Of a stretch of DNA of 64,000 nt, positions 26,379 to 34,829 are shown piece after piece (within the stretch, counting starts at the first letter, position 1; each line of letters opens with the position of its first letter). The notes beneath the pieces were generated by a model that was not told the origin of the DNA, ran no database searches, and worked only from the letters and a program-made list of their open reading frames with translations. This DNA comes from an uncultured Lachnospiraceae bacterium (GTDB lineage Bacteria; Bacillota; Clostridia; Lachnospirales; Lachnospiraceae), in contig CAJUTC010000001.1 in the NCBI GenBank assembly GCA_910589195.1, forward strand, positions 1-64,000. Direction: 5' to 3'. The translations under genes were made by a program, and so were the position numbers.

Positions 26379-26836
26379 TGGGGTTTTATATTGTACAGAC
26401 TGTAATGGGGATTATTGGTTCTCTGGGGTTTGCCGTCCTGTTTGGCGTGATTGACCGGAAACTGTTTTGGATTGCCGCTGGAAGCGGGATTGGCTGGGCC
26501 GTGTATTTACTGTGTGCCGCCAGGGGATACGGCATGTTTATGGGGCTTTTTGGGGCAAGCCTGTTTGTAGGCCTGCTCAGCGAAATATTGGCCCGGATTT
26601 TAAAAACGCCTGTAATTTTAATGCTTGTGCCCATGCTGATTCCGGAGATCCCCGGAGGGGATTTATATTATACCATGCATGATTTGGTGCAGGGGCATTA
26701 TGTAGAGTTCGGAAATTCGTCCAATCAGGTGCTGATGGAAGCAGCGGCGATTGCGCTGGGGATTATCCTCGCCTCTTATGTGGCGAAATTTGTAAGAAGC
26801 ATACGGATCCATGTACTAAAGCATTCCCTGTGGTAA
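26378..26836 (+). CDS. Threonine/serine exporter family protein, small membrane half (ThrE_2/DUF3815)
   Basis: This is a 152-residue membrane protein with about four to five helices, the YjjB-like partner of the preceding gene. Its ATG overlaps the previous stop by one base (TAATG), so the two are translationally coupled. Typical features are the conserved LVPMLIPEIPGGDLYYTMHDLVQGH loop near residues 85-110 and a basic C terminus. Together the pair should form one exporter, co-regulated with the lacI gene that follows 77 bp later. Export of an amino acid or organic acid generated by the downstream catabolic operon is the simplest reading. Confidence 0.82.
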   Translation: MGFYIVQTVMGIIGSLGFAVLFGVIDRKLFWIAAGSGIGWAVYLLCAARGYGMFMGLFGASLFVGLLSEILARILKTPVILMLVPMLIPEIPGGDLYYTMHDLVQGHYVEFGNSSNQVLMEAAAIALGIILASYVAKFVRSIRIHVLKHSLW

Positions 26837-26913
26837 CGGGAGGACTGCCAGTGAGCCTGAAAGCTTATGGGAAAACATGATTTGGCTCCAATAGAAAAAG
26901 GGGGATATCATAA

Positions 26914-27906
26914 TTGAAAAAGAAAATTACACGAAATGATGTTGCGGAATTAGCCGGGGTTTCCCCGGCAGTAGTTTCTTATGTGATTAACCAGACGAAA
27001 TTTGTCAGTGAAGAAAAGACGCTGGCTGTAAAGAACGCGATTAAGGAGCTGCGCTACCGGCCCAATGTATACGCAAGAAGTTTAAAAACCAATAAATCGA
27101 TGCAGATTGCGTTTGTGTGTGACAATCTGCGGAATAATTGGCTGGATATTGTAGAAAATATGTTTTTTGACAAGGGGTATTTTGTTTCCCACTGTTATAG
27201 CCGTGACGGGGAGGACTTTATCCAGATGCTGATCGAAGGAAGATTTGACGGTGTATTTATGTTATCAAACCGGTACACCGCAAGCCAGTTAAATGAAATC
27301 GCGAAGGCGGGAATCCCGATCGTGCTTTACAAAACAAGGGACTATAGCTTTTTAGAATCCAATATCGTTACCGTTGCGCCGGATATTTACGGAGGCGTTG
27401 CCAAAACAGTCAGTTACCTGATTGCCAAAGGCCATGAAAAAATTGTGCTTGCGCCGCCGCTCCGATATAATATGAACCTGAAAAAAGGATTTCGGGAAAG
27501 AGCCTATAAGGAAACGTTAGAGGAAAATGGCCTGGTGTATGATGAAGCCTTTGTCTGCCGGGATACCAATTCCATGCAGGCTATATTTTCATCCATATTC
27601 GATTTGATTTTTTCAGGGAAACCAGCCGAACGTCCTACGGCGATCATCGCAGGTGATGATTACCTTGCAGGAAATATTATGCAGTATTTAAAAAAGCTTG
27701 GTCTTCAGGTGCCGGCAGACTTGGCGGTGATAGGGATGGATAATACGTATCTGTCAGAAATTTTATCTCCGCAGCTTACCAGCGTTGACTTTTCCAAAGA
27801 AGAATTTTCAAGAAAGCTGGTTGATACCATGCTTCGTCTGATTCAGGGAGAACCGGCGGAAGATCAGTTTATCCGTGCGTCCCTTACCGTGCGGGAAAGC
27901 GCATAG
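26914..27906 (+). CDS. LacI-family transcriptional regulator
   Basis: A 330-residue repressor of the LacI/GalR type. The start is TTG 26914, with AAAAAGGGGG ten bases upstream. Residues 4-25 are the helix-turn-helix (ITRNDVAELAGVSPAVVSYVIN), followed by the hinge region RYRPNVYARSLKT. The rest is a periplasmic-binding-protein-like effector domain with ELLRE-type surfaces, IAGDDYLAGNIMQYL and VIGMDNTYLSEILSPQLTSVD. LacI proteins bind near-palindromes with a central CG; the TTACACGAGTAA motif found three times around this gene fits. It is the last gene of the thrE unit and probably controls the following catabolic operon. The effector is unknown. Confidence 0.92.
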   Translation: MKKKITRNDVAELAGVSPAVVSYVINQTKFVSEEKTLAVKNAIKELRYRPNVYARSLKTNKSMQIAFVCDNLRNNWLDIVENMFFDKGYFVSHCYSRDGEDFIQMLIEGRFDGVFMLSNRYTASQLNEIAKAGIPIVLYKTRDYSFLESNIVTVAPDIYGGVAKTVSYLIAKGHEKIVLAPPLRYNMNLKKGFRERAYKETLEENGLVYDEAFVCRDTNSMQAIFSSIFDLIFSGKPAERPTAIIAGDDYLAGNIMQYLKKLGLQVPADLAVIGMDNTYLSEILSPQLTSVDFSKEEFSRKLVDTMLRLIQGEPAEDQFIRASLTVRESA

Positions 27907-27932
27907 ACCCATAAAAAAGCGGCCATCTAAAT

Positions 27933-28117
27933 TGATTCCCTTATATTGGAATCCACCGCCGAATAGGCGGCATGCATTCAGGGATGCCAAGTGCGCCCGC
28001 CGGACTTTCATGGGTGGTGGTGCGTCCCATCTGGAGTATGAAGGTTTACTCTGAGAACGTTTCCAGATTACCGGCTCTGCCATGGGCAAGAAAAGAAAAT
28101 TCAATATAAGGGAATTA
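27933..28117. repeat. 16-bp inverted repeat bounding a 185-bp intergenic segment
   Basis: The left arm 27933-27948 (TGATTCCCTTATATTG) and right arm 28102-28117 are reverse complements with one mismatch. They enclose 153 bp that include one copy of a dispersed repeat (27956-28024). The segment may be a long stem-loop RNA or a small non-autonomous element. No transposase is present. Confidence 0.6.
27956..28024 (+). repeat. Dispersed intergenic repeat, copy 1 (plus orientation)
   Basis: This 69-nt unit contains a CCGCC/GGCGG hairpin, the block TTCAGGGATnCCAAGTGCGCCC in two pieces, and an end TGGTGGTGCG. A second copy of nearly the same length and spacing lies inverted at 30773-30842. Confidence 0.75.
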
Positions 28118-28127
28118 AAAAAAACTA

Positions 28128-28156
28128 TTTACACGAGTAAAAAAGTGTGGTAGTAT
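28128..28156 (+). promoter_or_regulatory. Promoter with overlapping LacI-type operator O1
   Basis: TTTACA (28128-28133), 17 bp, TAGTAT (28151-28156). The operator-like TTACACGAGTAA occupies 28129-28140, in the same position relative to the -35 as in the thrE promoter. Confidence 0.65.
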
Positions 28157-28318
28157 ATAGACATCAAAGGGAAAGAAAAACAATGAATGTGTGAAGAAAA
28201 AAATAAATACGCATAAAATTGATGAAAAAATGGAGAAAAAATACGAAACAATAGGAATAAAGATGCAGATAGATGAAAAATAAATGAATTTTATTTAAGT
28301 AATTTTTTTCTCTGATAT

Positions 28319-28330
28319 TTACACGAGTAA
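28319..28330 (+). promoter_or_regulatory. Second LacI-type operator O2
   Basis: TTACACGAGTAA again, followed by CTA as in the thrE copy. It lies exactly 190 bp downstream of O1, close to 18 helical turns, a spacing that would favour looping by a tetrameric or bridging repressor. A good -10 at 17 bp is absent, so it is more likely an auxiliary operator than a promoter. The rest of 28157-28408 is A-rich leader without a gene. Confidence 0.55.
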
Positions 28331-28408
28331 CTAAACACATGCCGCATTATGCAGGGCAAAGGTGTTTGTTAATAAAAAATATATAAAGCACAGGAAAGGA
28401 GTTTTCAA

Positions 28409-29371
28409 ATGGCAAAGAAAATTTATGAAGCATGCAGACGCCTTCTGACGATTTGCGCAAACTGTCAACCGGAGGAGAATATCCTGATCGTTACGGATAC
28501 CGACAGCCTGGAAATCGGTATGGCGCTTTGGGACGCGGCGGAGGAATTTCCGAATAAAACCATGGTTATGATGGAACCGAGAAAGATGCACGGAGAGGAG
28601 CCAACCGCCTTAGTAGCTGCCGCTATGCTGAAAGCGGACGTTATCTTTCGCGCCACCAAGTTTTCATTGTCCCACAGCCATGCCAGAAGGGACGCGTGTG
28701 CTGCAGGTGCCAGAGATTTAAACTGCTGTGATTACAGCATTGAGATGCTGGAAAAGGGCGGCCTTTATACGGACTTTGAAGCAGATAGAAAATATGTTGA
28801 CCAGATGTTAAAAAGCATGAAAGAGGGCGATCAGATCCACATTACAACAGAAGCCGGAACGGATTACTATGCAAGCATTAAAGGACACAAACTGTTCCCA
28901 CAGTACGGAATGGTAAGGAATCCTGGAGAAACCTGTTCCCCGCCAGATATTGAGATGGCTTCCGGCGCGATTCCTGGAACGGCTCACGGCAAAATCGTGG
29001 TAGACGGCAGCATTACCCATCCGGCTATGGGCGTACTGAAAGAACCGATTACCCTTTATGTGGAAAATAGCTTTGTAACTAAGATTGAAGGCGGCGAAGA
29101 AGCAAAAACTTTTGCTGCTGAGTTGGCTAAGGTTTACGATCCCAGAATGTACCGGGTAGGTGAAATCGGAATCGGCTTAAATCCGGACGCGTCTTTGTGC
29201 GGAAGAATGTTAGAGGATGAGGGCTGCAGCGGATACGTTCACGTTGCGCTTGGGAACAATGAAACCGATAATCAGGACTTCATCTTACATATTGATATGA
29301 TGTTTAAGGATCCCACCATTGAGCTGGACGGCAAGGTAATATTTGATCACGGCAAAGTGGTATTTGACTAA
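28409..29371 (+). CDS. M29 aminopeptidase-like / NicX-like metalloenzyme
   Basis: A 320-residue protein resembling the M29 (AmpS) metallopeptidase fold, which also includes NicX-type ring-cleaving enzymes. Visible landmarks are a Rossmann-like N-terminal half with EENILIVTDTDSLEIGMALWDAAEEF, a central GKIVVDGSITHPAMG strand, a glutamate in YRVGEIGIGLNPDA and the metal-binding HxD in FILHIDMMF near the C terminus. It is shorter than true AmpS (about 410), so peptidase activity is uncertain. RBS GAAAGGAG. As first gene of the LacI-controlled operon, followed by an aminotransferase, it may release or open the compound that the operon uses. Confidence 0.65.
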   Translation: MAKKIYEACRRLLTICANCQPEENILIVTDTDSLEIGMALWDAAEEFPNKTMVMMEPRKMHGEEPTALVAAAMLKADVIFRATKFSLSHSHARRDACAAGARDLNCCDYSIEMLEKGGLYTDFEADRKYVDQMLKSMKEGDQIHITTEAGTDYYASIKGHKLFPQYGMVRNPGETCSPPDIEMASGAIPGTAHGKIVVDGSITHPAMGVLKEPITLYVENSFVTKIEGGEEAKTFAAELAKVYDPRMYRVGEIGIGLNPDASLCGRMLEDEGCSGYVHVALGNNETDNQDFILHIDMMFKDPTIELDGKVIFDHGKVVFD

Positions 29372-29468
29372 TCGTCCAATAAGCAGACAGCCAGGTTGGC
29401 TGAGCGGATAACCAGTCAGAAAAAATAGCAGTAACGTAAATTGTTTAAATTAAAGAGAGGAATAAAAA

Positions 29469-30749
29469 ATGAGCCAAACTTTGAAGAACGGCCAGATGAT
29501 GCCGGCAGAATTAACAGCGCAGATTCGCGATAAATATTATTTTGTAGACGAAGATCCATTTACAAAAACCAAACGACTGTTTTTTGATAACTCCGGCGGT
29601 TCTTTCCGCTTAAAGGCAGCCAGCGAAGCATTTAAGAAGGTAGACGACCTTCCCAACTGTGGCGGGCATGGCGGCGCCGCGTCGAATTATCTGGATTCCC
29701 TTCGTGATCAGGCTTGCAAAGACATTTCTACCATGTTTAACGCAGAGAACGGCTGTATCAGTACTTCTATGACAGCTTCTATCATTATTTTCGACGTTTC
29801 AGAAGCAATCATCGCAAATGTGCCGGGCACGAATGTAGTTACAACCGCCTTAGAGCATCCATCCGCTTTTGACGGCTGTGCCGTTCCAGCGGAAAAGTAC
29901 GGCAAAGAGCTGAGAGTAGCTCAGACAGATCCTAAGACAGGAACCATTAAGCCGGAAGATGTGATTAAGCTGATTGATAAGGATACCTGCCTGCTGAGCG
30001 TGATTATGACATCAAACATTACAGGCGCAATCCTGGATATTGAAACTATTGCCAGGGAAGCAAGAAAGATTAAGCCAGATCTGTTTATTGTCTGTGATTC
30101 CGTACAGCATACACCTCACGGATTAACCGATATGAAGGAATGGGGACTTGACTGTGTAAACTTTGCTCCCTACAAGTTCGGCGGCGCGAGAGGCCTTGGC
30201 GTAGGCTGGCTGTCTGAGCGGGTGATGAACCTGCCTCACAGAAAACTGATTCGTGAGAAGCAAAGCAACTGGGAAATGGGCGGCTGCGCGCCAGGAATGT
30301 ATGCGATGCTCAGCGCAATCTTTGATTATGTATGCTGGATTGGAAAACAGTTTGTGGATACCGAAGACAGAAGAGCTTTATATGTAGAAGGTATGACAAG
30401 AATTACCCTTCACGAGCGCGCCCTGCTGTACCGTCTGCTGCACGGATCCGATGAGGTAAAGGGCCTTCTGGACATTGAAGGCGTAAATGTAGCCGTTGAG
30501 ATGGACGACCTGACAGCAAGAGATTTGATCGTTCCGATTGTATTTGACAAGCTGAGCTGTGAAGAAGCTTCCAGAGCTTACGAGGCAAAAGGCGTTGTAG
30601 TTCATGAGCGTACTGATGCCAGCCTTTATTCTGCGCGGCAGGTAAATTCCATTAATCAACATGGTATTGTAAGGATTTCACCTCTCCATTGCCATACATA
30701 CACAGATATTGATGAATTCTTAAAAATTACGGCAGAGATTGCCAAATAA
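29469..30749 (+). CDS. Class V aminotransferase / cysteine-desulfurase-like PLP enzyme
   Basis: A 426-residue fold-type I PLP enzyme. The N-terminal FFDNSGGSFRLKAASEAF segment is a class V hallmark. TTALEHPSAFDG carries the ring-stacking region, IVCDSVQHTPHGL the aspartate and histidine near PLP, and NFAPYKFGGARGLGVGW the Schiff-base lysine (about residue 235). The C-terminal domain ends in VRISPLHCHTYTDIDEFL, where the arginine would bind a substrate carboxylate. No clear desulfurase Cys loop can be identified. Activity could be transamination, beta-elimination or desulfuration. RBS AGAGAGGAA. It is followed by a terminator formed from repeat copy 2. Confidence 0.8.
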   Translation: MSQTLKNGQMMPAELTAQIRDKYYFVDEDPFTKTKRLFFDNSGGSFRLKAASEAFKKVDDLPNCGGHGGAASNYLDSLRDQACKDISTMFNAENGCISTSMTASIIIFDVSEAIIANVPGTNVVTTALEHPSAFDGCAVPAEKYGKELRVAQTDPKTGTIKPEDVIKLIDKDTCLLSVIMTSNITGAILDIETIAREARKIKPDLFIVCDSVQHTPHGLTDMKEWGLDCVNFAPYKFGGARGLGVGWLSERVMNLPHRKLIREKQSNWEMGGCAPGMYAMLSAIFDYVCWIGKQFVDTEDRRALYVEGMTRITLHERALLYRLLHGSDEVKGLLDIEGVNVAVEMDDLTARDLIVPIVFDKLSCEEASRAYEAKGVVVHERTDASLYSARQVNSINQHGIVRISPLHCHTYTDIDEFLKITAEIAK

Positions 30750-30772
30750 ACCATCATGCGCCCGCAAGCAGT

Positions 30773-30842
30773 CGCACCACCATAAATAAAAGCCTGCTGG
30801 GCGCACTTGGAATCCCTGAACTTAGACCGCCTATTTTGGCGG
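30773..30842 (-). repeat. Dispersed intergenic repeat, copy 2 (minus orientation)
   Basis: This is the reverse complement of copy 1, with identical blocks AATAGGCGG, TTCAGGGAT, CCAAGTGCGCCC and TGGTGGTGCG and the same block spacing. The two copies face each other across the M29-like and aminotransferase genes. Confidence 0.75.
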
Positions 30843-30851
30843 CAGGCTTTT
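30788..30851 (+). terminator. Terminator after the aminotransferase gene
   Basis: AAAAGCCTGC (30788-30797) pairs with GCAGGCTTTT (30842-30851) around the inner part of repeat copy 2, ending in TTTT. Confidence 0.6.
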
Positions 30852-30890
30852 AATGTAAAAATAATAGCTATTGCACGATAAAAGATACAG

Positions 30891-30930
30891 AAAGCACGCC
30901 TGGATCCGTAAGGTTTCCGGGAGTGCTTTT
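30891..30930 (+). terminator. Second hairpin before the Liv importer genes
   Basis: AAAGCAC (30891-30897) pairs with GTGCTTT (30923-30929), followed by T and G; the inner CTGGA/TTCCGG extends it imperfectly. This suggests two tandem terminators or a read-through control between the aminotransferase and Liv genes. Confidence 0.5.
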
Positions 30931-30971
30931 GGATACATTTAAGAATAAATCAACAAGAAAGGAGAATCACA

Positions 30972-32174
30972 ATGAAAAAGATTTTGGCATGGGGGATGGC
31001 TCTTTTGATGGCAGGGACGCTGGCTGGCTGCGGCTCTTCTAACGATGCGGGCTCCCCCGCTGCTTCGGTGGCAGGTTCAGAAGCGGCAGCGGGAGGTGCT
31101 GCGGCTTCATCTGGAGAAACATTCACACTGGGGCTTATTTGCCCGCTTTCTGGTTCGTCAGCAGTTTCCGGGCAGATTTTAAAGAACGCGACACAAATGG
31201 CGGTGAATGAGATTAATGCGGAAGGCGGCATTAATGGGTCAATTCAAATTGTTATGGCAGAGGTTGACGATGAGGGTGTTCCCGCAACATCGGTTACAGC
31301 TATGCAGAAGCTGGTAGAACAAGATAAAGTAAACGCAGTAATTGGCGCCCAGGCATCTTCTTGTACCTTGGCAAATATGGAAATTACAAAGGCGGCAAAG
31401 ATTCCACAGATTACCCCTGCGTCCTCAAATGTCGCGGTTACCCAGAGTGGAAATCCTTATATTTTTCAGATGACAGCTACTGATGAGCTTCATATGCGCA
31501 ATATTATGAAATTTATGTCTGAGGAAAAGGGAGCAAACTCCTTTGCGATTCTTTATGAGTCTTCTGATTTTGGTACCGGAGGATATAATATTGCAAATAA
31601 TGTCTGCGGCGATTATAACCTGACCATGGTAGACAGTGAGGTTTATAATGCAGGTGATACGGATTTTTCCGTTGTACTTGGCAAAATGCAGCAGGCAAAT
31701 CCTGACTTTTTTATTTTCTGGGGCTATCATACTGAGGTTGCCATGATCTGTAAGCAGATGCAGCAGTACGGTATTGAATACCCAGTTATCGGACAGGGAT
31801 ACAACTCTCCTGAGCTTACGAATTTAGGAGGCGCCGCAGTAGAGGGCGTTATGATTGATACAGCCTTTGACGCTGCGAACCCAGATGAGAAAGTACAGGA
31901 ATTTGACAAAAAGTATACAGAGCAGTTTGGAGAAGGATATGACCAGAACGCACCCCAGTCTTATGACGCAGTGTATGTAATTAAGGACGCGGTTGAGCGC
32001 TGCATCGCTGATGGGAAAGACTATAAGGACGGGGAAGTCCTGAATGAGTATATCAGGAATACTTTTTGGGATGGAGTAACCGGCGTTACTACGTTTGATG
32101 AAAATGGACGCATGGATAAGGAGCTGCTTATTATTACTATCGAAAATGGTGAGCATAAGATCGTGAAGAACTAA
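30972..32174 (+). CDS. livK: Branched-chain amino acid-type ABC importer, substrate-binding lipoprotein
   Basis: A 400-residue periplasmic-binding-fold type I protein (LivK/amide-binding group). Signal peptide residues 1-19 end in the lipobox LAGCGSS, so it is membrane-anchored. A low-complexity alanine/glycine/serine linker (about 24-50) leads into the ligand domain with FTLGLICPLSGSSAVSGQILKNATQMAVNEINAEGGINGS, VIGAQASSCTLANMEITK and the hinge FFIFWGYHTEVAMICKQMQQYG. It should capture an amino acid or related carboxylate for the permease encoded next. Specificity cannot be told; the flanking catabolic genes suggest a non-standard ligand. Confidence 0.88.
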   Translation: MKKILAWGMALLMAGTLAGCGSSNDAGSPAASVAGSEAAAGGAAASSGETFTLGLICPLSGSSAVSGQILKNATQMAVNEINAEGGINGSIQIVMAEVDDEGVPATSVTAMQKLVEQDKVNAVIGAQASSCTLANMEITKAAKIPQITPASSNVAVTQSGNPYIFQMTATDELHMRNIMKFMSEEKGANSFAILYESSDFGTGGYNIANNVCGDYNLTMVDSEVYNAGDTDFSVVLGKMQQANPDFFIFWGYHTEVAMICKQMQQYGIEYPVIGQGYNSPELTNLGGAAVEGVMIDTAFDAANPDEKVQEFDKKYTEQFGEGYDQNAPQSYDAVYVIKDAVERCIADGKDYKDGEVLNEYIRNTFWDGVTGVTTFDENGRMDKELLIITIENGEHKIVKN

Positions 32175-32196
32175 TGTTAGGGAGGAGGTTACATAC

Positions 32197-33063
32197 ATGC
32201 TTTTCCAGCAGGTTTTAAATGGTTTAACAAACGGCAGCCTTTACGCGTTAATGGCAGTCGGTGTTACAATGATATATAAATCACTGGGTATGCTGAATTT
32301 TGCCCATGGCGATACAATGATGATCGGAACATTTATTACGTTAACATTTATCAATATGGGCATTCCGTTTTATCTTGCGGCGCTTTTTGGAACTGTCTGC
32401 GCGGCGGTTATGGGATTTTTGCTTGAACGGATTATCCTCCGCAAGGTTAAGTTTTCCTCTTTTGTAAATTTGCTGATTGCGACGGTTGGCGTTTCTTACG
32501 TTCTTCGGAATACGGGTATGGTTATATGGGGGACCAGTCCCCAGTTATTCCCCAGCATGTTCCCTGAAACACTGATTAAGATCGGGAATTTCAGCATTAC
32601 GCCTCAAAGTATTGGCATTATTTTGATTTCACTTGCCATTATTACAGGTCTTCATTTATTTTTTACCCGGGTTAAGGTAGGAAAATGCATGCAGCTTGCC
32701 AGCTCAGACGCGGAGGGCGCGGCAATGATGGGGGTAAATGTAACGTATATGCGGTTTTTAACCTTTGGAATTAGCGCTGGTCTTGCGGCGATTGCGGGCA
32801 TTATGATTGCGCCTTTAACGTATGCCAGAGTGGATATGAGCGCAACCATCGGTATGAAAGCGTTTGCGGCAGCAATTCTTGGCGGAATCGGAAACCTTTG
32901 GGGTGCTCTTTTAGGCGGCGTTATTTTAGGAATTGTAGAAGCTGTAGGAGCGGCTTATATTTCTACCGCTTACAGGGACGCGTTCTCCTTTATCATTCTG
33001 TTCGTAGTCCTGTTTGTGAAACCGACTGGTCTGCTGAATAAGAAAATTGAGAATAAACTGTAG
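32197..33063 (+). CDS. livH: ABC importer permease, LivH family
   Basis: A 288-residue inner-membrane permease with about eight helices. N-terminal FQQVLNGLTNGSLYALMAVGVTMIYKSLGMLNFAHGD is the family signature, and AAAILGGIGNLWGALLGGVILGIVEAVG matches the conserved cytoplasmic coupling and end region. RBS GGAGGAGG lies ten bases before the ATG. It pairs with LivM in the heterodimeric pore of the importer. Confidence 0.9.
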   Translation: MLFQQVLNGLTNGSLYALMAVGVTMIYKSLGMLNFAHGDTMMIGTFITLTFINMGIPFYLAALFGTVCAAVMGFLLERIILRKVKFSSFVNLLIATVGVSYVLRNTGMVIWGTSPQLFPSMFPETLIKIGNFSITPQSIGIILISLAIITGLHLFFTRVKVGKCMQLASSDAEGAAMMGVNVTYMRFLTFGISAGLAAIAGIMIAPLTYARVDMSATIGMKAFAAAILGGIGNLWGALLGGVILGIVEAVGAAYISTAYRDAFSFIILFVVLFVKPTGLLNKKIENKL

Positions 33064-33074
33064 GGGGTGGAGTG

Positions 33075-34055
33075 ATGGCAAATAGAAAGAACAATCAACT
33101 GTTAAAGATTCTGATTCTTGCGGCAATTATTATCGTAATTCCGATTCTCACCCCCAATATGTATATTATGCAGATTATTAATATGATTTGCATTTATATT
33201 ATCTTAGGTACAGGAATCAACGTGCTGACCGGTTTTACCGGGCAGCTTTCCCTAGGGCAGGCAGCATTTTTTGGAATCGGTGCGTATACGGCGGCCCTTA
33301 TGAATACAAGGGGCGGAATGCAGTTTTTCCTCTGCCTGATTGGATCTGTACTGCTTACGGCGGTGTTTGGCGTGATTTTGGCAGTTCCGGCCCTTAAGGT
33401 AAAAGGTTCTTACCTGGCCCTTTTAACCATGGGCTTTGGCGAGATTGTCCGGATTGTAATGATTAACTGGACGCCAGTTACCAACGGAACCGCTGGCATC
33501 TTAGGCATTGAAAGCCCAGTGATTTTCGGATTTGCGTTTGATACCTTGAAAAAGTATTATTTCCTGATTATGGTATTTGTGGTGTTAGGTCTGCTTTACC
33601 AGAACGTGTTAATCCATACCAGGACAGGCCGGGCACTCGTAGCGGTTCGGGAGGACAATGAGGCCGCGGAACTTACCGGAATTGACGTAACCAGATATAA
33701 AATCAAAGCCTTTGTACTTAGTGCGGTTTACTGTGGGATCGCCGGGTGCCTATACGCTATGATGATTAAGTATGTAAGCCCGGATACCTTTACTAACAAC
33801 GTATCCAGCGTTATCTTGTGGACCGCGATCGTAGGTGGTTTTGGAACGGTTGTGGGGCCTGTACTTGGCGGAATTATTATGCAGGTTCTCCCAGAAGCAC
33901 TGCGGTTTTTAGGGGATTGGCGGCTGGTAGTTTACGGTGTGATCCTTCTGGTAGTTATTTTACGGTTCCCAGGCGGTCTTTATCCGTATATCCAAAAGTT
34001 CCTGGAAAAACGCCAAAGTAAGAAAACTGCTGGGATCGCGGCAGGAAAGGGGTGA
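33075..34055 (+). CDS. livM: ABC importer permease, LivM family
   Basis: A 326-residue membrane protein with about nine helices. ATG 33075 is favoured over GTG 33072; both follow GGGGGTGG. Signature segments are TGFTGQLSLGQAAFFGIGAYTAAL (about 55-78), VREDNEAAELTGIDVTRYKIKAFVLSAVYCGIAGCLYA and the C-terminal VGGFGTVVGPVLGG. It forms the second half of the Liv pore and ends just before livG, 5 bp away. Confidence 0.9.
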   Translation: MANRKNNQLLKILILAAIIIVIPILTPNMYIMQIINMICIYIILGTGINVLTGFTGQLSLGQAAFFGIGAYTAALMNTRGGMQFFLCLIGSVLLTAVFGVILAVPALKVKGSYLALLTMGFGEIVRIVMINWTPVTNGTAGILGIESPVIFGFAFDTLKKYYFLIMVFVVLGLLYQNVLIHTRTGRALVAVREDNEAAELTGIDVTRYKIKAFVLSAVYCGIAGCLYAMMIKYVSPDTFTNNVSSVILWTAIVGGFGTVVGPVLGGIIMQVLPEALRFLGDWRLVVYGVILLVVILRFPGGLYPYIQKFLEKRQSKKTAGIAAGKG

Positions 34056-34060
34056 AATCA

Positions 34061-34828
34061 ATGGCAATTCTTAATTTAAAAGATGTAACAAAAAAGTTTG
34101 GCGGACTGACAGCGGTTGACGGCGTCAGCCTGAAGGTAGAAGAAAACCAGATCTGTGCGTTGATTGGCCCCAACGGAGCGGGAAAAACCACAGTATTTAA
34201 TATGATTACCGGGGCTTACCAGGTAACCAGCGGCGATGTTATTTTTAATGGCGAAAGCATTTGCGGCAAAAAGCCTCATCAGATCGTAGAAAAAGGAATT
34301 GCCAGAACATTCCAGAATATCCGCCTGTTTAAATCAGCCACAGTTCTTGAAAATGTTATGACAGGCTTCCATTGTAAAACGAAAACTGGTATGATTAATG
34401 TGGTGTTCCAACCTGGAAAATGTCGCAGGGAAGAAGAGGAAACCAGGCAGAAAAGTCTTGAAATCCTCCGGTTTTTGGGATTGGATGGAGTAAAGGATTC
34501 CCAGGCCGGAAGTATTCCCTATGGGCATCAAAGGCTTTTGGAAATCGGACGCGCCCTGGCTACCTCCCCAAAGCTTCTGCTTCTTGACGAACCGGCTGCA
34601 GGTATGAATTCCCAGGAGAAAAAAGAGCTGGTGGAAACCATCCGTAAGATCCGGGATACTTACCACCTTGCTGTTCTTTTGGTAGAACATGACATGGAAC
34701 TGGTTATGGGAATTTCCGAAAATATCACGGTAATCAGCTTTGGGCGCCCTATTGCTGACGGGACAGCAGAGGAAATTCAGCACAATAATGATGTAATTGA
34801 AGCATATCTGGGAAGGAGCGATGATTGA
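34061..34828 (+). CDS. livG: ABC importer ATPase, LivG family
   Basis: A 255-residue nucleotide-binding subunit. ATG 34061 is chosen; GTG 34052 overlaps the AAAGGGGTGA ribosome binding site and the LivM stop. Walker A is GPNGAGKTT, the LivG-type signature is SIPYGHQRLLEIGRALA (YGHQR rather than the usual LSGGQ), Walker B is LLLLDEPAAGMN and the switch histidine sits in LVEHDM. It drives import together with LivF. Confidence 0.92.
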   Translation: MAILNLKDVTKKFGGLTAVDGVSLKVEENQICALIGPNGAGKTTVFNMITGAYQVTSGDVIFNGESICGKKPHQIVEKGIARTFQNIRLFKSATVLENVMTGFHCKTKTGMINVVFQPGKCRREEEETRQKSLEILRFLGLDGVKDSQAGSIPYGHQRLLEIGRALATSPKLLLLDEPAAGMNSQEKKELVETIRKIRDTYHLAVLLVEHDMELVMGISENITVISFGRPIADGTAEEIQHNNDVIEAYLGRSDD

Positions 34829-34829
34829 T

